57,976 nt of DNA from NCBI GenBank assembly GCA_017456605.1, contig JAFTJA010000010.1, positions 1-57,976 of the forward strand, in the 5' to 3' direction. Both the position numbers and the translations under genes were made by a program. This document shows positions 7,942 to 17,333 of the stretch, in pieces (position 1 is the first letter of the stretch; every line of letters starts with the position of its first letter). The notes beneath the pieces were generated by a model. The model was not told the DNA's origin. It made no database searches and was given only the letters and a program-made list of their open reading frames with translations. Origin of the DNA: Clostridia bacterium. Lineage in GTDB: Bacteria > Bacillota > Clostridia > Monoglobales > Monoglobaceae.

Positions 7942-9642
7942 ATGAGCATTATAGAAAATTCAAAGAAAAAAATCGGACAAGCAGTAATCAGTGCATTCCA
8001 GAAAGCGGTATCAAAAGAGGCGTTTGCTGTTCCTGAGGGACTTGATATAGCAGAGAAAATTCAGCTTGAAATCCCAAAGGATGAGCAGCACGGTGACTTT
8101 GCCTGCAATGTGGCTATGCTCCTTGCAAAGGAACTGCGCATGCCTCCGCGGAAAATTGCTGAAGAAATTGTTTCTGAAATTGAAAAAGACAGCGAAATCG
8201 AAAAGGTTGAGGTGGCGGGTGCCGGCTTTATAAACTTTTATTTGTCAAACGCAAGGCTTTATAACGTTCTGCACGAAATTGAGGAGCAGGGCGCAGATTA
8301 TGGAAAGATTGATATGGGCAAGGGCAAAAAGGTTATGGTTGAGTTTGTAAGCGCAAACCCCACCGGACCTATGCATATGGGAAATGCCCGTGGCGGTGCG
8401 CTGGGCGACTGTATGGCAAGCGTTTTGGAATATGCGGGTTATGACGTTACCCGTGAGTTTTATGTGAACGATGCCGGAAACCAGATTGAAAAATTCGGCA
8501 AGTCCCTTGAGGCGAGATATATTCAGCAGCTTAAGGGTGAGGGTGCCGTGGAATTCCCCGAGGACGGATATCACGGCGATGATATAAAGGAGCACGCAAA
8601 ACACTTTATCGAAATTGAGGGCAACAAGTATCTTGATGCATCTCCCGAAGAGAGAAAAGCGGCACTTGTTGCTTATGCTCTTGAAAAAAATGTAGCATCC
8701 TTAAAGACCGACCTTGAAAAATACAGAATTTATTATGATGTATGGTTTAGAGAAAGCGAACTTCACAAATCGGGCAAGGTTCAGGAGGCGATTGACCGTC
8801 TTGCTGCAGCTGGTTATACCTATGAAGAAGACGGTGCTGTCTGGATAAACTGCGAAAAAATGGGTCTTGATAAGAATGAGGTTCTTGTTCGCAACAACGG
8901 AATTCCCACATATTTTGCAGCGGATATTGCATATCACATCAACAAAATTGAAACACGTGGCTATGACCTTTGTATTGATGTTTGGGGTGCAGACCACCAT
9001 GGACATATTGCCAGAATGAAAGCGGCCCTTGGTGCTGTGGGCATTAACCCTGACAAGTTTGAGGTTTCCATTATGCAGCTTGTGCGTCTTACTCAGGGCG
9101 GTGAGGCTGTGAGAATGTCAAAACGTACGGGAAAGGCCATTACCCTTACGGACCTTCTTGATGATGTGTCTGTTGATGCGGCAAGATTTTTGTTCAATAT
9201 GAGAATGGCAGGCAGCCATCTTGATTTTGACCTTGATTTGGCGGTTAAGCAGGAGAGTGAAAACCCGGTATTTTATGTTCAGTATGCCCATGCAAGAATT
9301 TGCAGCATAATAAGGCTTTTAGAGGCGGAAGGTATAAATGTAAAGCCTATGGCTGAAATTTCTGCGGAACTCCTCAAAGAGAAAGAAGAAATTCTTCTTC
9401 TCAAAAAGCTTTGTGACCTGCCGGAAGAAATTCGTGCAGCAGCAGAAAGCCGTGAGCCGGCAAAAATCACCAGATATGTTATCGACCTTGCGTCGGCATT
9501 TCATACCTTCTACAATGCGTGCCGCGTGAAAGTGGATGATGAAGAGCTTATGGCGGCACGCCTTAAGATTGTTGACAGCGTGAGAATTGTGATTGCGGGC
9601 GTTCTCAAAATGCTTAAAATTGATGCCCCTGAAAAAATGTAA
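7942..9642 (+). CDS. argS: Arginyl-tRNA synthetase
   Basis: Class I synthetase that charges tRNA-Arg. The 566-residue length is normal. The N-terminal Add-1 domain (residues 1 to ~110) precedes the HIGH-type signature in SANPTGPMHMGNARGG; the second signature appears as AVRMSKRTGKAIT, and the anticodon-binding DALR domain fills the last ~120 residues (NPVFYVQYAHARI). Three in-frame ATGs are possible (7897, 7930, 7942). I chose 7942 because GGAG lies seven bases ahead. No T-box leader fits in the short gap upstream. A tRNA-Arg(TCT) substrate is encoded at 38256-38332. Confidence 0.96.
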   Translation: MSIIENSKKKIGQAVISAFQKAVSKEAFAVPEGLDIAEKIQLEIPKDEQHGDFACNVAMLLAKELRMPPRKIAEEIVSEIEKDSEIEKVEVAGAGFINFYLSNARLYNVLHEIEEQGADYGKIDMGKGKKVMVEFVSANPTGPMHMGNARGGALGDCMASVLEYAGYDVTREFYVNDAGNQIEKFGKSLEARYIQQLKGEGAVEFPEDGYHGDDIKEHAKHFIEIEGNKYLDASPEERKAALVAYALEKNVASLKTDLEKYRIYYDVWFRESELHKSGKVQEAIDRLAAAGYTYEEDGAVWINCEKMGLDKNEVLVRNNGIPTYFAADIAYHINKIETRGYDLCIDVWGADHHGHIARMKAALGAVGINPDKFEVSIMQLVRLTQGGEAVRMSKRTGKAITLTDLLDDVSVDAARFLFNMRMAGSHLDFDLDLAVKQESENPVFYVQYAHARICSIIRLLEAEGINVKPMAEISAELLKEKEEILLLKKLCDLPEEIRAAAESREPAKITRYVIDLASAFHTFYNACRVKVDDEELMAARLKIVDSVRIVIAGVLKMLKIDAPEKM

Positions 9643-9663
9643 AGTGTTAAGGAGTTGAGTGCA

Positions 9664-11097
9664 ATGAGAAATTTTGCAAAAAAGCTTACAGCTATATTTG
9701 TGTTGTCTGCAGTGACGCTTTCATGCATTTGTGTGTTTGCTGAAGACCAAAAAGTGCCAACATATACCGAAATAATTGAAAGCACAGCGGAAAACATTTC
9801 TGTTTTCGGCAGATATGATGGGCTTTTTGAGGATGATTTATATGTCAAGGTTATTGAGACGATAGTAGGTAATGACCATGAGCTTTACGAAAAAGCGATG
9901 CGTGCAATGCTTGAATCTGTGGATGAAAATTCTGCTTATTATGACCAAGAAGAGGCAAAAGCCCTTATGGAAGATTTGGGCGAAGAAATTGTAGGTATAG
10001 GAGTGAATATTCTTTCTGACAACGGAAACCTCATTGTTTCAAGCCCGATTCCGGGGTCGCCGGCAGAAAAAGCGGGCATAAAGTCAGGAGATATAATAAT
10101 CGGTGCGGACAATGTGGACCTACGAACTGTGGAGTTTGAAAATGCCGTTAACTATATTCGCGGTCAGGAAGGTACAACGGTTAAAATAAAGGTTGTGCGT
10201 TCAGGATTTTCTGAGCCCATTGTTTTCAGCGTTGTTCGTGAAACGGTAGTAGCACTCGTGACTGACCTTGAAATTTTGGAAGAGGGAGACACAAAAATTG
10301 CCAAAATCTCGGTTTATTCATTTAGCGAGAGTGTTGCACAGCAGTTTGAGGAGATTTTAAAAAGGGTTGACGAAAACGGGATAAAGAATATAATAATTGA
10401 CCTTCGGAACAACGGCGGTGGTTATCTTGACCAGGCGATTGCGATTGCTGATATGTTTCTGGAAGATGGAAAGCTTATTACCACAGAAGACCACAAATTG
10501 GACCTTCTTGACAAGGTTTACACGGCGACCGGAGAGGCGACTGATTACAATGTTGCAGTTTTGATAAACGGTATGAGTGCAAGTGCATCAGAGGTACTGA
10601 CTGCGGCTCTCAAGGAAAACGGCGCGGCAAGAGTTGTGGGCGAGCAATCCTTCGGCAAGGGCACAGTTCAGTCACTGCAATCCCTTAGCGACGGAGCAAT
10701 GATAAAATATACGGTTGCTTATTATCTGACACCTTTGGGGAATAATATCCACGAAAAGGGAATTGTTCCTGATGTAAGGGTCCGGAATTCTTCAAAGCCC
10801 GTGGATATGTCAAAATATGATATGTTTAAGCTCAGCAAGGTTTACAAGGTGGGCGACAAAGGCGAAGAAGTAAAGATGGCAAAAGAAATGCTTGACCTTT
10901 TAGGTCTCTTTGTGGGCGAAATAAATGACATTTATGATGAAAACCTGAAAATTGCGGTTAACAACTTCCAGCAGGCGAAAAAACTTTTCCCTTATGGCGT
11001 TCTTGACATAACGACACAGATGAATTTGTATGACACAATAAAGACCGCAGAGGTTGAAGTGGATGACCAGCTGGCGGCTGCAATAAGAGGGTTTTAA
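9664..11097 (+). CDS. ctpA: S41 family C-terminal processing protease with PDZ and peptidoglycan-binding domains
   Basis: An exported serine protease of about 477 residues. A signal peptide occupies residues 1 to ~25 (ends near VFAED). A PDZ domain follows around residues 105-195 (GSPAEKAGIKSGDIIIGADN), then the S41 catalytic domain with NGMSASASEVLTAAL near residues 303-315 and the lysine in SFGKGTVQSLQ, the Ser-Lys dyad region. The C-terminal ~65 residues form a PG_binding_1 repeat (VGDKGEEVKMAKEMLDLLG). This domain set matches the CtpA/CtpB group; CtpB acts in sporulation signalling in Bacillus, but CtpA is an equally good name. ATG 9664 follows AAGGAG. Confidence 0.92.
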   Translation: MRNFAKKLTAIFVLSAVTLSCICVFAEDQKVPTYTEIIESTAENISVFGRYDGLFEDDLYVKVIETIVGNDHELYEKAMRAMLESVDENSAYYDQEEAKALMEDLGEEIVGIGVNILSDNGNLIVSSPIPGSPAEKAGIKSGDIIIGADNVDLRTVEFENAVNYIRGQEGTTVKIKVVRSGFSEPIVFSVVRETVVALVTDLEILEEGDTKIAKISVYSFSESVAQQFEEILKRVDENGIKNIIIDLRNNGGGYLDQAIAIADMFLEDGKLITTEDHKLDLLDKVYTATGEATDYNVAVLINGMSASASEVLTAALKENGAARVVGEQSFGKGTVQSLQSLSDGAMIKYTVAYYLTPLGNNIHEKGIVPDVRVRNSSKPVDMSKYDMFKLSKVYKVGDKGEEVKMAKEMLDLLGLFVGEINDIYDENLKIAVNNFQQAKKLFPYGVLDITTQMNLYDTIKTAEVEVDDQLAAAIRGF

Positions 11098-11117
11098 AAC
11101 AGAAAGGATATGATGAA

Positions 11118-11957
11118 ATGAGTGAAAATTGCACACACGATTGTTCAAGCTGCGGTGAAAACTGCAGTTCGAGAAAAGAAGAACAGAGCTTTCTTGCTCC
11201 TTGTAATTCAATGAGCAATGTAAAAAAAGTGATTGGTATAGTAAGCGGAAAGGGTGGCGTAGGTAAGTCACTTGTGACGTCACTTATGGCTGCAGGTGTC
11301 CAAAGAGAGGGGTACCGCACAGCTATTTTGGATGCGGACATCACCGGACCGTCAATTCCCAAGCTTTTTGGTATAGACGCCAAAGCTGAGGGTACTGAAT
11401 ACGGAATTTTGCCAAAGGTGAGCCGTGGCGGCACAAAGATTATGTCAATAAATCTTCTTCTTGAAAACGACACTGACCCGGTTGTTTGGCGTGGGCCTGT
11501 TATCGGCGGAACGGTTAAACAGTTCTGGACAGATGTTTTGTGGGAGGACGTTGACTGTATGTTTGTGGACATGCCGCCGGGAACAGGCGATGTTCCCCTG
11601 ACAGTTTTTCAGTCTCTTCCCGTTGACGGAATAATTGTTGTTACATCACCTCAGGAGCTTGTTTCAATGATTGTTGAAAAGGCTGTTAATATGGCAAAAA
11701 TGATGAATATTCCCATTCTGGGAATAGTTGAAAATATGAGTTATGTGGAGTGCCCCAACTGCTCTCAGCAAATCAGCATTTTTGGCGAAAGCAAAATCGA
11801 CGAGGTTTCAAAAAATGCAGGACTTTCGGCGCTTGGCAGAATACCTATGAAGGCAGAAATTGCATCACGCTGCGACAGGGGTCAGGTTGAGGCTATTGAC
11901 AGCACACCGTGGCTCAGGGCGGCAATTGATGCGGTGAAAGAAATTTTGAATTCTTAA
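11118..11957 (+). CDS. mrp: Mrp/NBP35-type P-loop ATPase, iron-sulfur carrier
   Basis: A 279-residue cytosolic ATPase that carries or delivers Fe-S clusters. The deviant Walker A is GIVSGKGGVGKSLV. MDMPPGTGDVPLT is the family signature, seen as FVDMPPGTGDV, and the cluster-binding CPNC lies near residue 215. The N-terminus has a cysteine-rich tail with cysteines at 5, 9, 12 and 16, resembling the extra cluster site of NBP35-type proteins. It lies 20 bases after the protease gene and 13 before a methyltransferase gene. An alternative name is ApbC; the client proteins are unknown. HydF, encoded at 50447, also needs a cluster. Confidence 0.9.
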   Translation: MSENCTHDCSSCGENCSSRKEEQSFLAPCNSMSNVKKVIGIVSGKGGVGKSLVTSLMAAGVQREGYRTAILDADITGPSIPKLFGIDAKAEGTEYGILPKVSRGGTKIMSINLLLENDTDPVVWRGPVIGGTVKQFWTDVLWEDVDCMFVDMPPGTGDVPLTVFQSLPVDGIIVVTSPQELVSMIVEKAVNMAKMMNIPILGIVENMSYVECPNCSQQISIFGESKIDEVSKNAGLSALGRIPMKAEIASRCDRGQVEAIDSTPWLRAAIDAVKEILNS

Positions 11958-11970
11958 AAAGAGGAATACT

Positions 11971-12843
11971 ATGTTTTTATCAGATAAATGGAAGGAATAT
12001 GAACTCCTTGATACAAGCCGGGGCGAAAAGCTTGAGCGCTGGGGAAGTATTGTGCTCCGTCGTCCTGACCCGCAGATTGTGTGGGATACAGAGGGCGAAA
12101 AGGCGGACAAGCTCTGGCGCAGTGCTGATGCACATTATATCCGCAGCAACACAGGCGGCGGACATTGGGAAAGCCGGAAGGGTATGCCTGAAAGCTGGAC
12201 AGTGAATTACGGAAAGCTGAAATTCGGTATAAAAATGATGGGTTTCAAGCATACAGGTCTTTTTCCGGAACAAGCAACAAACTGGGACTGGTTTTCAGAG
12301 CTTATAAGAAAATCGGGCCGTGAAAATGTGAATGTGCTCAATTTGTTTGCATATACCGGCGGTGCCACAATGGCGGCGGCAGCAGCCGGGGCTTCGGTTT
12401 GCCACGTTGATGCCTCAAAAGGTATGGTTTCCTGGGCGAAAGAAAATGCAGTGCTGTCAGGACTTGATGAGTGCCCAATCCGGTATATCGTGGATGATGT
12501 AAAGAAATTCACCGAGCGTGAAATCAGGCGCGGAAGAAAGTATGACGCGGTGATTATGGACCCGCCGTCTTATGGCAGAGGGCCGTCAGGCGAGGTGTGG
12601 AAGATTGAAGACGAGCTTTTTGACCTTGTGAAGCTTTGTATGAATGTTTTGTCGGATGAACCGCTGTTCTTTTTGATAAATTCATATACTACGGGGCTTT
12701 CGGGCGGAGTGCTTGAAAACATTTACAAAATGACGCTCCTGAAAAAATTTGGTGGAAATACTGATGTTGATGAGGTTGGTCTCCCTGTTTCAAGGGGCAA
12801 CCTTGTGCTTCCTTGCGGGTATTCAGGTCGTTGGTGGAAATAA
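11971..12843 (+). CDS. Class I SAM-dependent methyltransferase, COG1092/RlmI-like
   Basis: A 290-residue methyltransferase. The SAM-binding motif I is VLNLFAYTGGATMAAA, the acidic end of strand 2 is CHVDASKGM, and the catalytic-loop motif is IMDPPSYGRG. This DPPSYG motif and the arrangement match the COG1092 group of rRNA cytosine methyltransferases, but the N-terminal PUA domain of RlmI is missing, so the substrate cannot be assigned. The N-terminal ~100 residues (WESRKGMPESW, FKHTGLFPEQ) are typical of the shorter Firmicutes branch. The start ATG follows AAAAGAGGAA. Probably in the same transcript as mrp and the ecf genes. Confidence 0.87.
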   Translation: MFLSDKWKEYELLDTSRGEKLERWGSIVLRRPDPQIVWDTEGEKADKLWRSADAHYIRSNTGGGHWESRKGMPESWTVNYGKLKFGIKMMGFKHTGLFPEQATNWDWFSELIRKSGRENVNVLNLFAYTGGATMAAAAAGASVCHVDASKGMVSWAKENAVLSGLDECPIRYIVDDVKKFTEREIRRGRKYDAVIMDPPSYGRGPSGEVWKIEDELFDLVKLCMNVLSDEPLFFLINSYTTGLSGGVLENIYKMTLLKKFGGNTDVDEVGLPVSRGNLVLPCGYSGRWWK

Positions 12844-12870
12844 ACATCTGTAAAAATGAGGGTGAAACTT

Positions 12871-13761
12871 TTGGACGAAAAAATGAAAAATACAGATACA
12901 GTTATTGAAATAAAAGATTTGGAATTCTCCTACGAGGACAGTGATGCCAATAAAACCGATGCGGTTTTAAAGGGTATAAATTTGTGTGTAAAAAAAGGGG
13001 AATTTTTGGCGGTTCTGGGACACAACGGCTCGGGGAAATCCACACTTGCCAAGCATCTCAATGCCATTTTGGTGCCAAAGAACGGTACTGTGTTGGTTGA
13101 CGGAATAGACACTGCTGATGAAAATTCCCTCTATGACATCAGACAAAAAGTGGGGATGGTTTTTCAAAACCCCGACAACCAGCTTGTGGCAACCATTGTT
13201 GAAGAAGACGTGGCGTTTGCTCCTGAAAATCTGGGCGTCGAGCCAAGTGAAATACGCAAGCGCGTTGATTATGCCCTTGATGCCGTGAATATGACAGAAT
13301 ACAAAGAACATTCGTCAGGTATGCTCAGCGGCGGACAAAAGCAGAGAATTGCCGTGGCGGGAGTTCTTGCGATGAAACCGGAAGTTGTTGTTATGGACGA
13401 ATCTACAGCTATGCTTGACCCTGTGGGCAGACGTGAAATCATGGATACTGTGAAAAAACTCAACCGTCAGGAAAAAATGACGGTTGTCATGATTACTCAT
13501 TTTATGGAAGAAGCGGCTCAGGCTGACCGCGTGGTGGTTATGGACAAAGGCGAGATTGTTATGGAGGGAACGCCCAAAGAGATTTTCTGTCAGGTAGAGG
13601 CTCTCAAAAAAATCGGGCTTGACGTTCCTCAGACAACAGAGCTTCTTTATTCTCTCAAAAAATCAGGTTTTAAGCTTGCCACTGACCTTTTGACTGTGGA
13701 AGAATGTGCCAAAGAGATAGAAACTGTTTTTTCAAAGATTGGGGGCGCTTTGTGTGATTAA
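12871..13761 (+). CDS. ecfA1: Energy-coupling factor transporter ATPase EcfA1
   Basis: One of the two ABC ATPases of the ECF module that powers vitamin and metal uptake through interchangeable S components. Walker A is GHNGSGKSTLAKH, the Q loop follows VGMVFQNPDNQLV, the ABC signature is LSGGQKQR, and the Walker B region MDESTAMLDP has the serine typical of A1. The start is uncertain: an ATG at 12856 has no ribosome site, while TTG 12871 (chosen) lies eight bases after GAGGGTG and ATG 12883 after a weaker GGA. Length is 292-301 residues depending on the start. Its stop overlaps ecfA2 by eight bases. Confidence 0.92.
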   Translation: MDEKMKNTDTVIEIKDLEFSYEDSDANKTDAVLKGINLCVKKGEFLAVLGHNGSGKSTLAKHLNAILVPKNGTVLVDGIDTADENSLYDIRQKVGMVFQNPDNQLVATIVEEDVAFAPENLGVEPSEIRKRVDYALDAVNMTEYKEHSSGMLSGGQKQRIAVAGVLAMKPEVVVMDESTAMLDPVGRREIMDTVKKLNRQEKMTVVMITHFMEEAAQADRVVVMDKGEIVMEGTPKEIFCQVEALKKIGLDVPQTTELLYSLKKSGFKLATDLLTVEECAKEIETVFSKIGGALCD

Positions 13762-14611
13762 GTTAAGTGACGTGAATTATACATACATGAGCGGCGGACC
13801 CTTTGAAAAAGCGGCAGTCAAGGATATAAACCTTGAACTGAAAACCGGACAGTTTGTGGGGATTATAGGTCACACAGGCTCAGGAAAGTCCACCCTTATT
13901 CAGCTTATGGCGGGACTTTTAAAGCCGGACAGCGGAAAAATCAGCATTGACGGACAAACCCTTTATGGCAAGGCGACAAATATGCGAAAGCTCAGATTTC
14001 AGATAGGTTTTGTTATGCAATACCCTGAATATCAGCTTTTTGAGGAAACAGTTTTTCAGGATATTGCTTTTGGACCGAAGAATATGGGACTTTCAGAGGA
14101 AGAAATAAAAAGGCGTGTTCATTTTGCGGCAAAGCTTGTGGGCCTTGATGATGAGATTTTGGGAAAATCGCCGTTTGAGCTTTCGGGCGGACAAAAACGA
14201 AGAGCTGCCATCGCAGGTGTTGTTGCTATGGAGCCAAAGCTTTTAATCCTTGATGAGCCAACAGCAGGGCTTGACCCCGGCGGCAGGGACGAAATTTTGT
14301 GCAAGATACGCGATATGCACCGCCGACTTGGCATAACAGTCGTTCTTGTTTCACACAGCATGGAGGACATTGCAAGCCTTGCGGATAAAATTGTGGTGAT
14401 GAATCACGGCGAGATTGCTATGAAAGGAACACCTGATGAAATTTTTAAAAATGCCGCAAGGCTCAAAGAGATGGGACTTGCTGTTCCTCAAATAGCGGAG
14501 GTGTGCATGAAACTCCGTGAGGCGGGACTTCCCATTCCTGAGGGCATATACACTGTTTCTGCTGCAAAGGCGGAGCTTGAAAAAATATTAAAGGCAAAAG
14601 AAAAGAGATGA
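13754..14611 (+). CDS. ecfA2: Energy-coupling factor transporter ATPase EcfA2
   Basis: Second ATPase of the ECF module, forming a heterodimer with EcfA1. Walker A is GHTGSGKSTLIQ, the Q loop IGFVMQYPEYQLFEETV, the signature LSGGQKRR, and Walker B LLILDEPTAGLDPGG, which keeps the glutamate-proline form typical of A2. The start is a GTG at 13754, overlapping the end of ecfA1, with GGGGGCG ahead of it. 285 residues. Coupled translation with ecfA1 fits the need for equal amounts. Confidence 0.94.
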   Translation: MIKLSDVNYTYMSGGPFEKAAVKDINLELKTGQFVGIIGHTGSGKSTLIQLMAGLLKPDSGKISIDGQTLYGKATNMRKLRFQIGFVMQYPEYQLFEETVFQDIAFGPKNMGLSEEEIKRRVHFAAKLVGLDDEILGKSPFELSGGQKRRAAIAGVVAMEPKLLILDEPTAGLDPGGRDEILCKIRDMHRRLGITVVLVSHSMEDIASLADKIVVMNHGEIAMKGTPDEIFKNAARLKEMGLAVPQIAEVCMKLREAGLPIPEGIYTVSAAKAELEKILKAKEKR

Positions 14612-14615
14612 TAAA

Positions 14616-15416
14616 ATGCTTAAAGATATTACCCTTGGTCAATATTTTCCGGGAAATTCTTTGATACACAGACTTGACCCGCGGACAAAAATTCTTTGCA
14701 TTATTCTCTATATCACAGTTATTTTTTGCGTAAAAAATTTCTGGGGATATGGTGTTTTGGCAGCCTTCACGGCAATATGCATCATTTCGTCGAAAATTCC
14801 GTTTGGGTATGTGATAAAAGGCGTGAAGCCCATACTTATTTTCGTCATTTTCACGGCTCTTTTCAATTTGTTTTTGACAAACGGGAGGGTGCTCTGGAGC
14901 TGGGGTTTTCTCAAGATAACCTATGAGGGTGTGCGACTTGCGGCGTTTATGGTGCTCAGGTTGTTTTTCCTTGTGCTTGGAACATCACTCCTCACACTTA
15001 CTACATCACCGATAGCGCTCACTGACGGAATTGAAAAGTTGCTTTCACCTTTTAAGAAGATAGGCGTTCCGGCACATGAGCTTGCGATGATGATGACTAT
15101 TGCCCTTCGGTTTGTGCCTACACTTTTGGAGGAAACAGAAAAAATTATTAAGGCACAGACTGCCCGTGGCGCAGACTTTGAAAGCGGAAATATAATAAAC
15201 CGGGCAAAGGCAATGATTCCCATTCTTATCCCGCTTTTTGTCAGTGCGTTCAGGCGTGCGGACGATTTGGCGGTAGCTATGGAATGCAGATGTTATCGAG
15301 GCGGCGAAAACAGAACGCGTCTTAAAGAGCTTAAAATGACCACAGCCGATATATGGGGCTGGCTTTTTGTGACAGTTCTTGCGGTGCTTGTTTTTACATC
15401 AAATATTTTGTTGTAG
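14616..15416 (+). CDS. ecfT: Energy-coupling factor transporter transmembrane protein EcfT
   Basis: The membrane scaffold of the ECF transporter, 266 residues with about five or six hydrophobic helices. The two coupling helices that contact the ATPases show as AQTARGADFE and ECRCYRGG, the conserved A-R-G and R-G motifs of the family. It begins five bases after ecfA2. No S component (substrate-binding membrane protein) gene is in the window, so this is a general ECF module shared by S components encoded elsewhere. The order ecfA1-ecfA2-ecfT-truA is common in Firmicutes. Confidence 0.94.
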   Translation: MLKDITLGQYFPGNSLIHRLDPRTKILCIILYITVIFCVKNFWGYGVLAAFTAICIISSKIPFGYVIKGVKPILIFVIFTALFNLFLTNGRVLWSWGFLKITYEGVRLAAFMVLRLFFLVLGTSLLTLTTSPIALTDGIEKLLSPFKKIGVPAHELAMMMTIALRFVPTLLEETEKIIKAQTARGADFESGNIINRAKAMIPILIPLFVSAFRRADDLAVAMECRCYRGGENRTRLKELKMTTADIWGWLFVTVLAVLVFTSNILL

Positions 15417-15439
15417 TGGCTTAAAACAAGAGGTATCTC

Positions 15440-16207
15440 ATGAAAAATATTGCACTAAGAATTATGTATGACGGCACAAAATATCACGGCTGGCAGTTCC
15501 AGAAAAACGGCATTACTGTCCAGGAACGTATGGAAACAGTCCTTTCCGAAATTCTTGACGAAAAGATTTCGGTCTGTGGCTGCAGCCGCACGGATGCAGG
15601 GGTTCATGCCCTTGAATTTGTGCTGAATTTCAAAAGCGAAACCACAATTCCTGTGGACAGGCTTCCTTATGCCATAAACACCCATCTTGGTGATGATGAC
15701 ATATCCGTGATTGCTGCACGTGAAGTAAGTGATGATTTCAATGCAAGATTTTCAGCCAAAGGCAAGTGCTATGAATACCGAATCTGGAATTCAAATATCC
15801 AGAATCCCTTTGAAGCAAAATACAGCTGGCACATTCCGTACAAGCTGGATATAGAAGAAATGAAAAAAGCGGCAGAAAAATTCTCAGGGACTCACGATTT
15901 TTCTGCGTTTATGGCGGCAGGCGGTTCTCAAAAGACCACTGTCCGCACAGTACATTTTTGCAAGGTGCTGTGGAATGAATCCAAGCCGCAGAAAATACGG
16001 ATAGAGATTGCGGCGGATGCTTTTCTTTACAATATGGTGCGGATTATTGCGGGGACTTTGGTTGAAGTTGGTACGGGAAGAAAATCGGCAGATGAAATAG
16101 AAAAAATCATCAGTGATTGTGATAGACGAGGTGCCGGACAGACGGCACCGCCTGAGGGGCTTTTTTTGAAAGAGGTCTTTTATGATCGGGATGTTTTGGA
16201 GTGGTAA
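15440..16207 (+). CDS. truA: tRNA pseudouridine(38-40) synthase
   Basis: TruA isomerises uridines 38-40 in the anticodon arm of many tRNAs. The 255-residue protein contains the catalytic aspartate in CSRTDAGVHALEF, and the later family patterns ECRIWN-like YEYRIWN, HDFSAFMAAG and FLYNMVRIIAGTLVEVG. The start ATG at 15440 follows AAGAGG. It lies downstream of the ECF genes, a usual neighbourhood, though the ribosomal protein pair rplM-rpsI that often follows is absent here. Confidence 0.95.
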   Translation: MKNIALRIMYDGTKYHGWQFQKNGITVQERMETVLSEILDEKISVCGCSRTDAGVHALEFVLNFKSETTIPVDRLPYAINTHLGDDDISVIAAREVSDDFNARFSAKGKCYEYRIWNSNIQNPFEAKYSWHIPYKLDIEEMKKAAEKFSGTHDFSAFMAAGGSQKTTVRTVHFCKVLWNESKPQKIRIEIAADAFLYNMVRIIAGTLVEVGTGRKSADEIEKIISDCDRRGAGQTAPPEGLFLKEVFYDRDVLEW

Positions 16208-16211
16208 ACAT

Positions 16212-17318
16212 ATGAAAGAAAAAAAAGGAACACTAAAAAATGTTTTCAGCAAAAAACGAATAGTGGCAGTGGTTATTTTGTTTGCACTGACACTTGTTAT
16301 GATGTTTTCCAATCCGGAATTTCAAAAGTTTTTATTCAGGCCCGACTCTGTTTCTGTAAGCTTTCAGCCGGGGATGAATTATTATTCGGTGAATTATGGC
16401 AAGGAAATGCTTATTGTGGGCAAAGAGGGGATACGCAGCATTGACAATCGCGGCAGGGAAGTATTCAGCCTTGTCAACAATGTTACTGAGCCGGGAGTTG
16501 CGGTAAAGAACAGCTATATCATGCTGGCTGACATGGGTGGGACCCAAGGATATCTTTACAAAAACGACAAACTTGTTTCACAGATTAAAACAGAAAGAGA
16601 AATATTGGCAGCAAAACTGAATAAGAATGGTTATATAGCGGTTGCAACAAGTGAACTTGGGTACAAAGGTGTGGTAAATATCTTTGACAAGAGCGGAAAA
16701 GAACTTTTCAAGTGGCACAGCGGAAGCGGATATATCGGTGATATTGATATTTCTTCAAAGAATGAACTGGCGGCAGTGCAAATTATGACTGATAAGGAAA
16801 AAGTATACAGCAAAATTATGCTTGTGGATACATCAGGCAAGAAAGATGCCAGATGCATTGCTGAAGTTGACGGTATTGTGCTGAAACTCAAATACAAAAC
16901 CGGCGGCGGACTTATTGCTGTGACAGATAACACGGTTTATTCTTTCAAAAAGAACGGAAAACAACAGTTTGTCATTGATTTTGGCGGGAAGACTCCTGTT
17001 GAATGTAATATAGAAAACGAGAACAATATGGTTTTTGCCTTTGACAGCGGGACAAATAATACGATTTTGGAAAGCTATTCATCCCGTGGCAAACTTCGCG
17101 GAAGGCTTGAGACAGATGGCGAAGTAAAAAGCTTTGACGTGAACGGTGAATGTATTCTGGCGGCTACAATAAACGGCGTATACCGCTTCTCACCATCAGG
17201 AAAAGAAAAAGGCAAAATTGACGCAGGTCAGGATATAAAGAAAATAAAGATTTTTTCAGGAAGAGATGAATTCTTATCTCTTGGAAGTGCAAGTGCTGAT
17301 GTAATAAAAATAAAGTAA
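16212..17318 (+). CDS. Membrane-anchored beta-propeller-like protein (DUF5711 type)
   Basis: A 368-residue protein with one N-terminal membrane helix (residues ~17-32) and a large outer domain built of repeated strands resembling a beta-propeller (repeated patterns such as KEGIRSIDNRGREVF, NIFDKSGKELFKW and YRFSPSGKEKGKI, each roughly 40 residues apart). This matches my recollection of the DUF5711 group; its function is unknown. I chose ATG 16212, with GGAG upstream, over an in-frame ATG at 16182 inside truA. The next gene is a CvpA-like membrane protein, a pairing that suggests a shared envelope role, but this is inference. Confidence 0.7.
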   Translation: MKEKKGTLKNVFSKKRIVAVVILFALTLVMMFSNPEFQKFLFRPDSVSVSFQPGMNYYSVNYGKEMLIVGKEGIRSIDNRGREVFSLVNNVTEPGVAVKNSYIMLADMGGTQGYLYKNDKLVSQIKTEREILAAKLNKNGYIAVATSELGYKGVVNIFDKSGKELFKWHSGSGYIGDIDISSKNELAAVQIMTDKEKVYSKIMLVDTSGKKDARCIAEVDGIVLKLKYKTGGGLIAVTDNTVYSFKKNGKQQFVIDFGGKTPVECNIENENNMVFAFDSGTNNTILESYSSRGKLRGRLETDGEVKSFDVNGECILAATINGVYRFSPSGKEKGKIDAGQDIKKIKIFSGRDEFLSLGSASADVIKIK

Positions 17319-17333
17319 AGGTGTGAACTAAAA

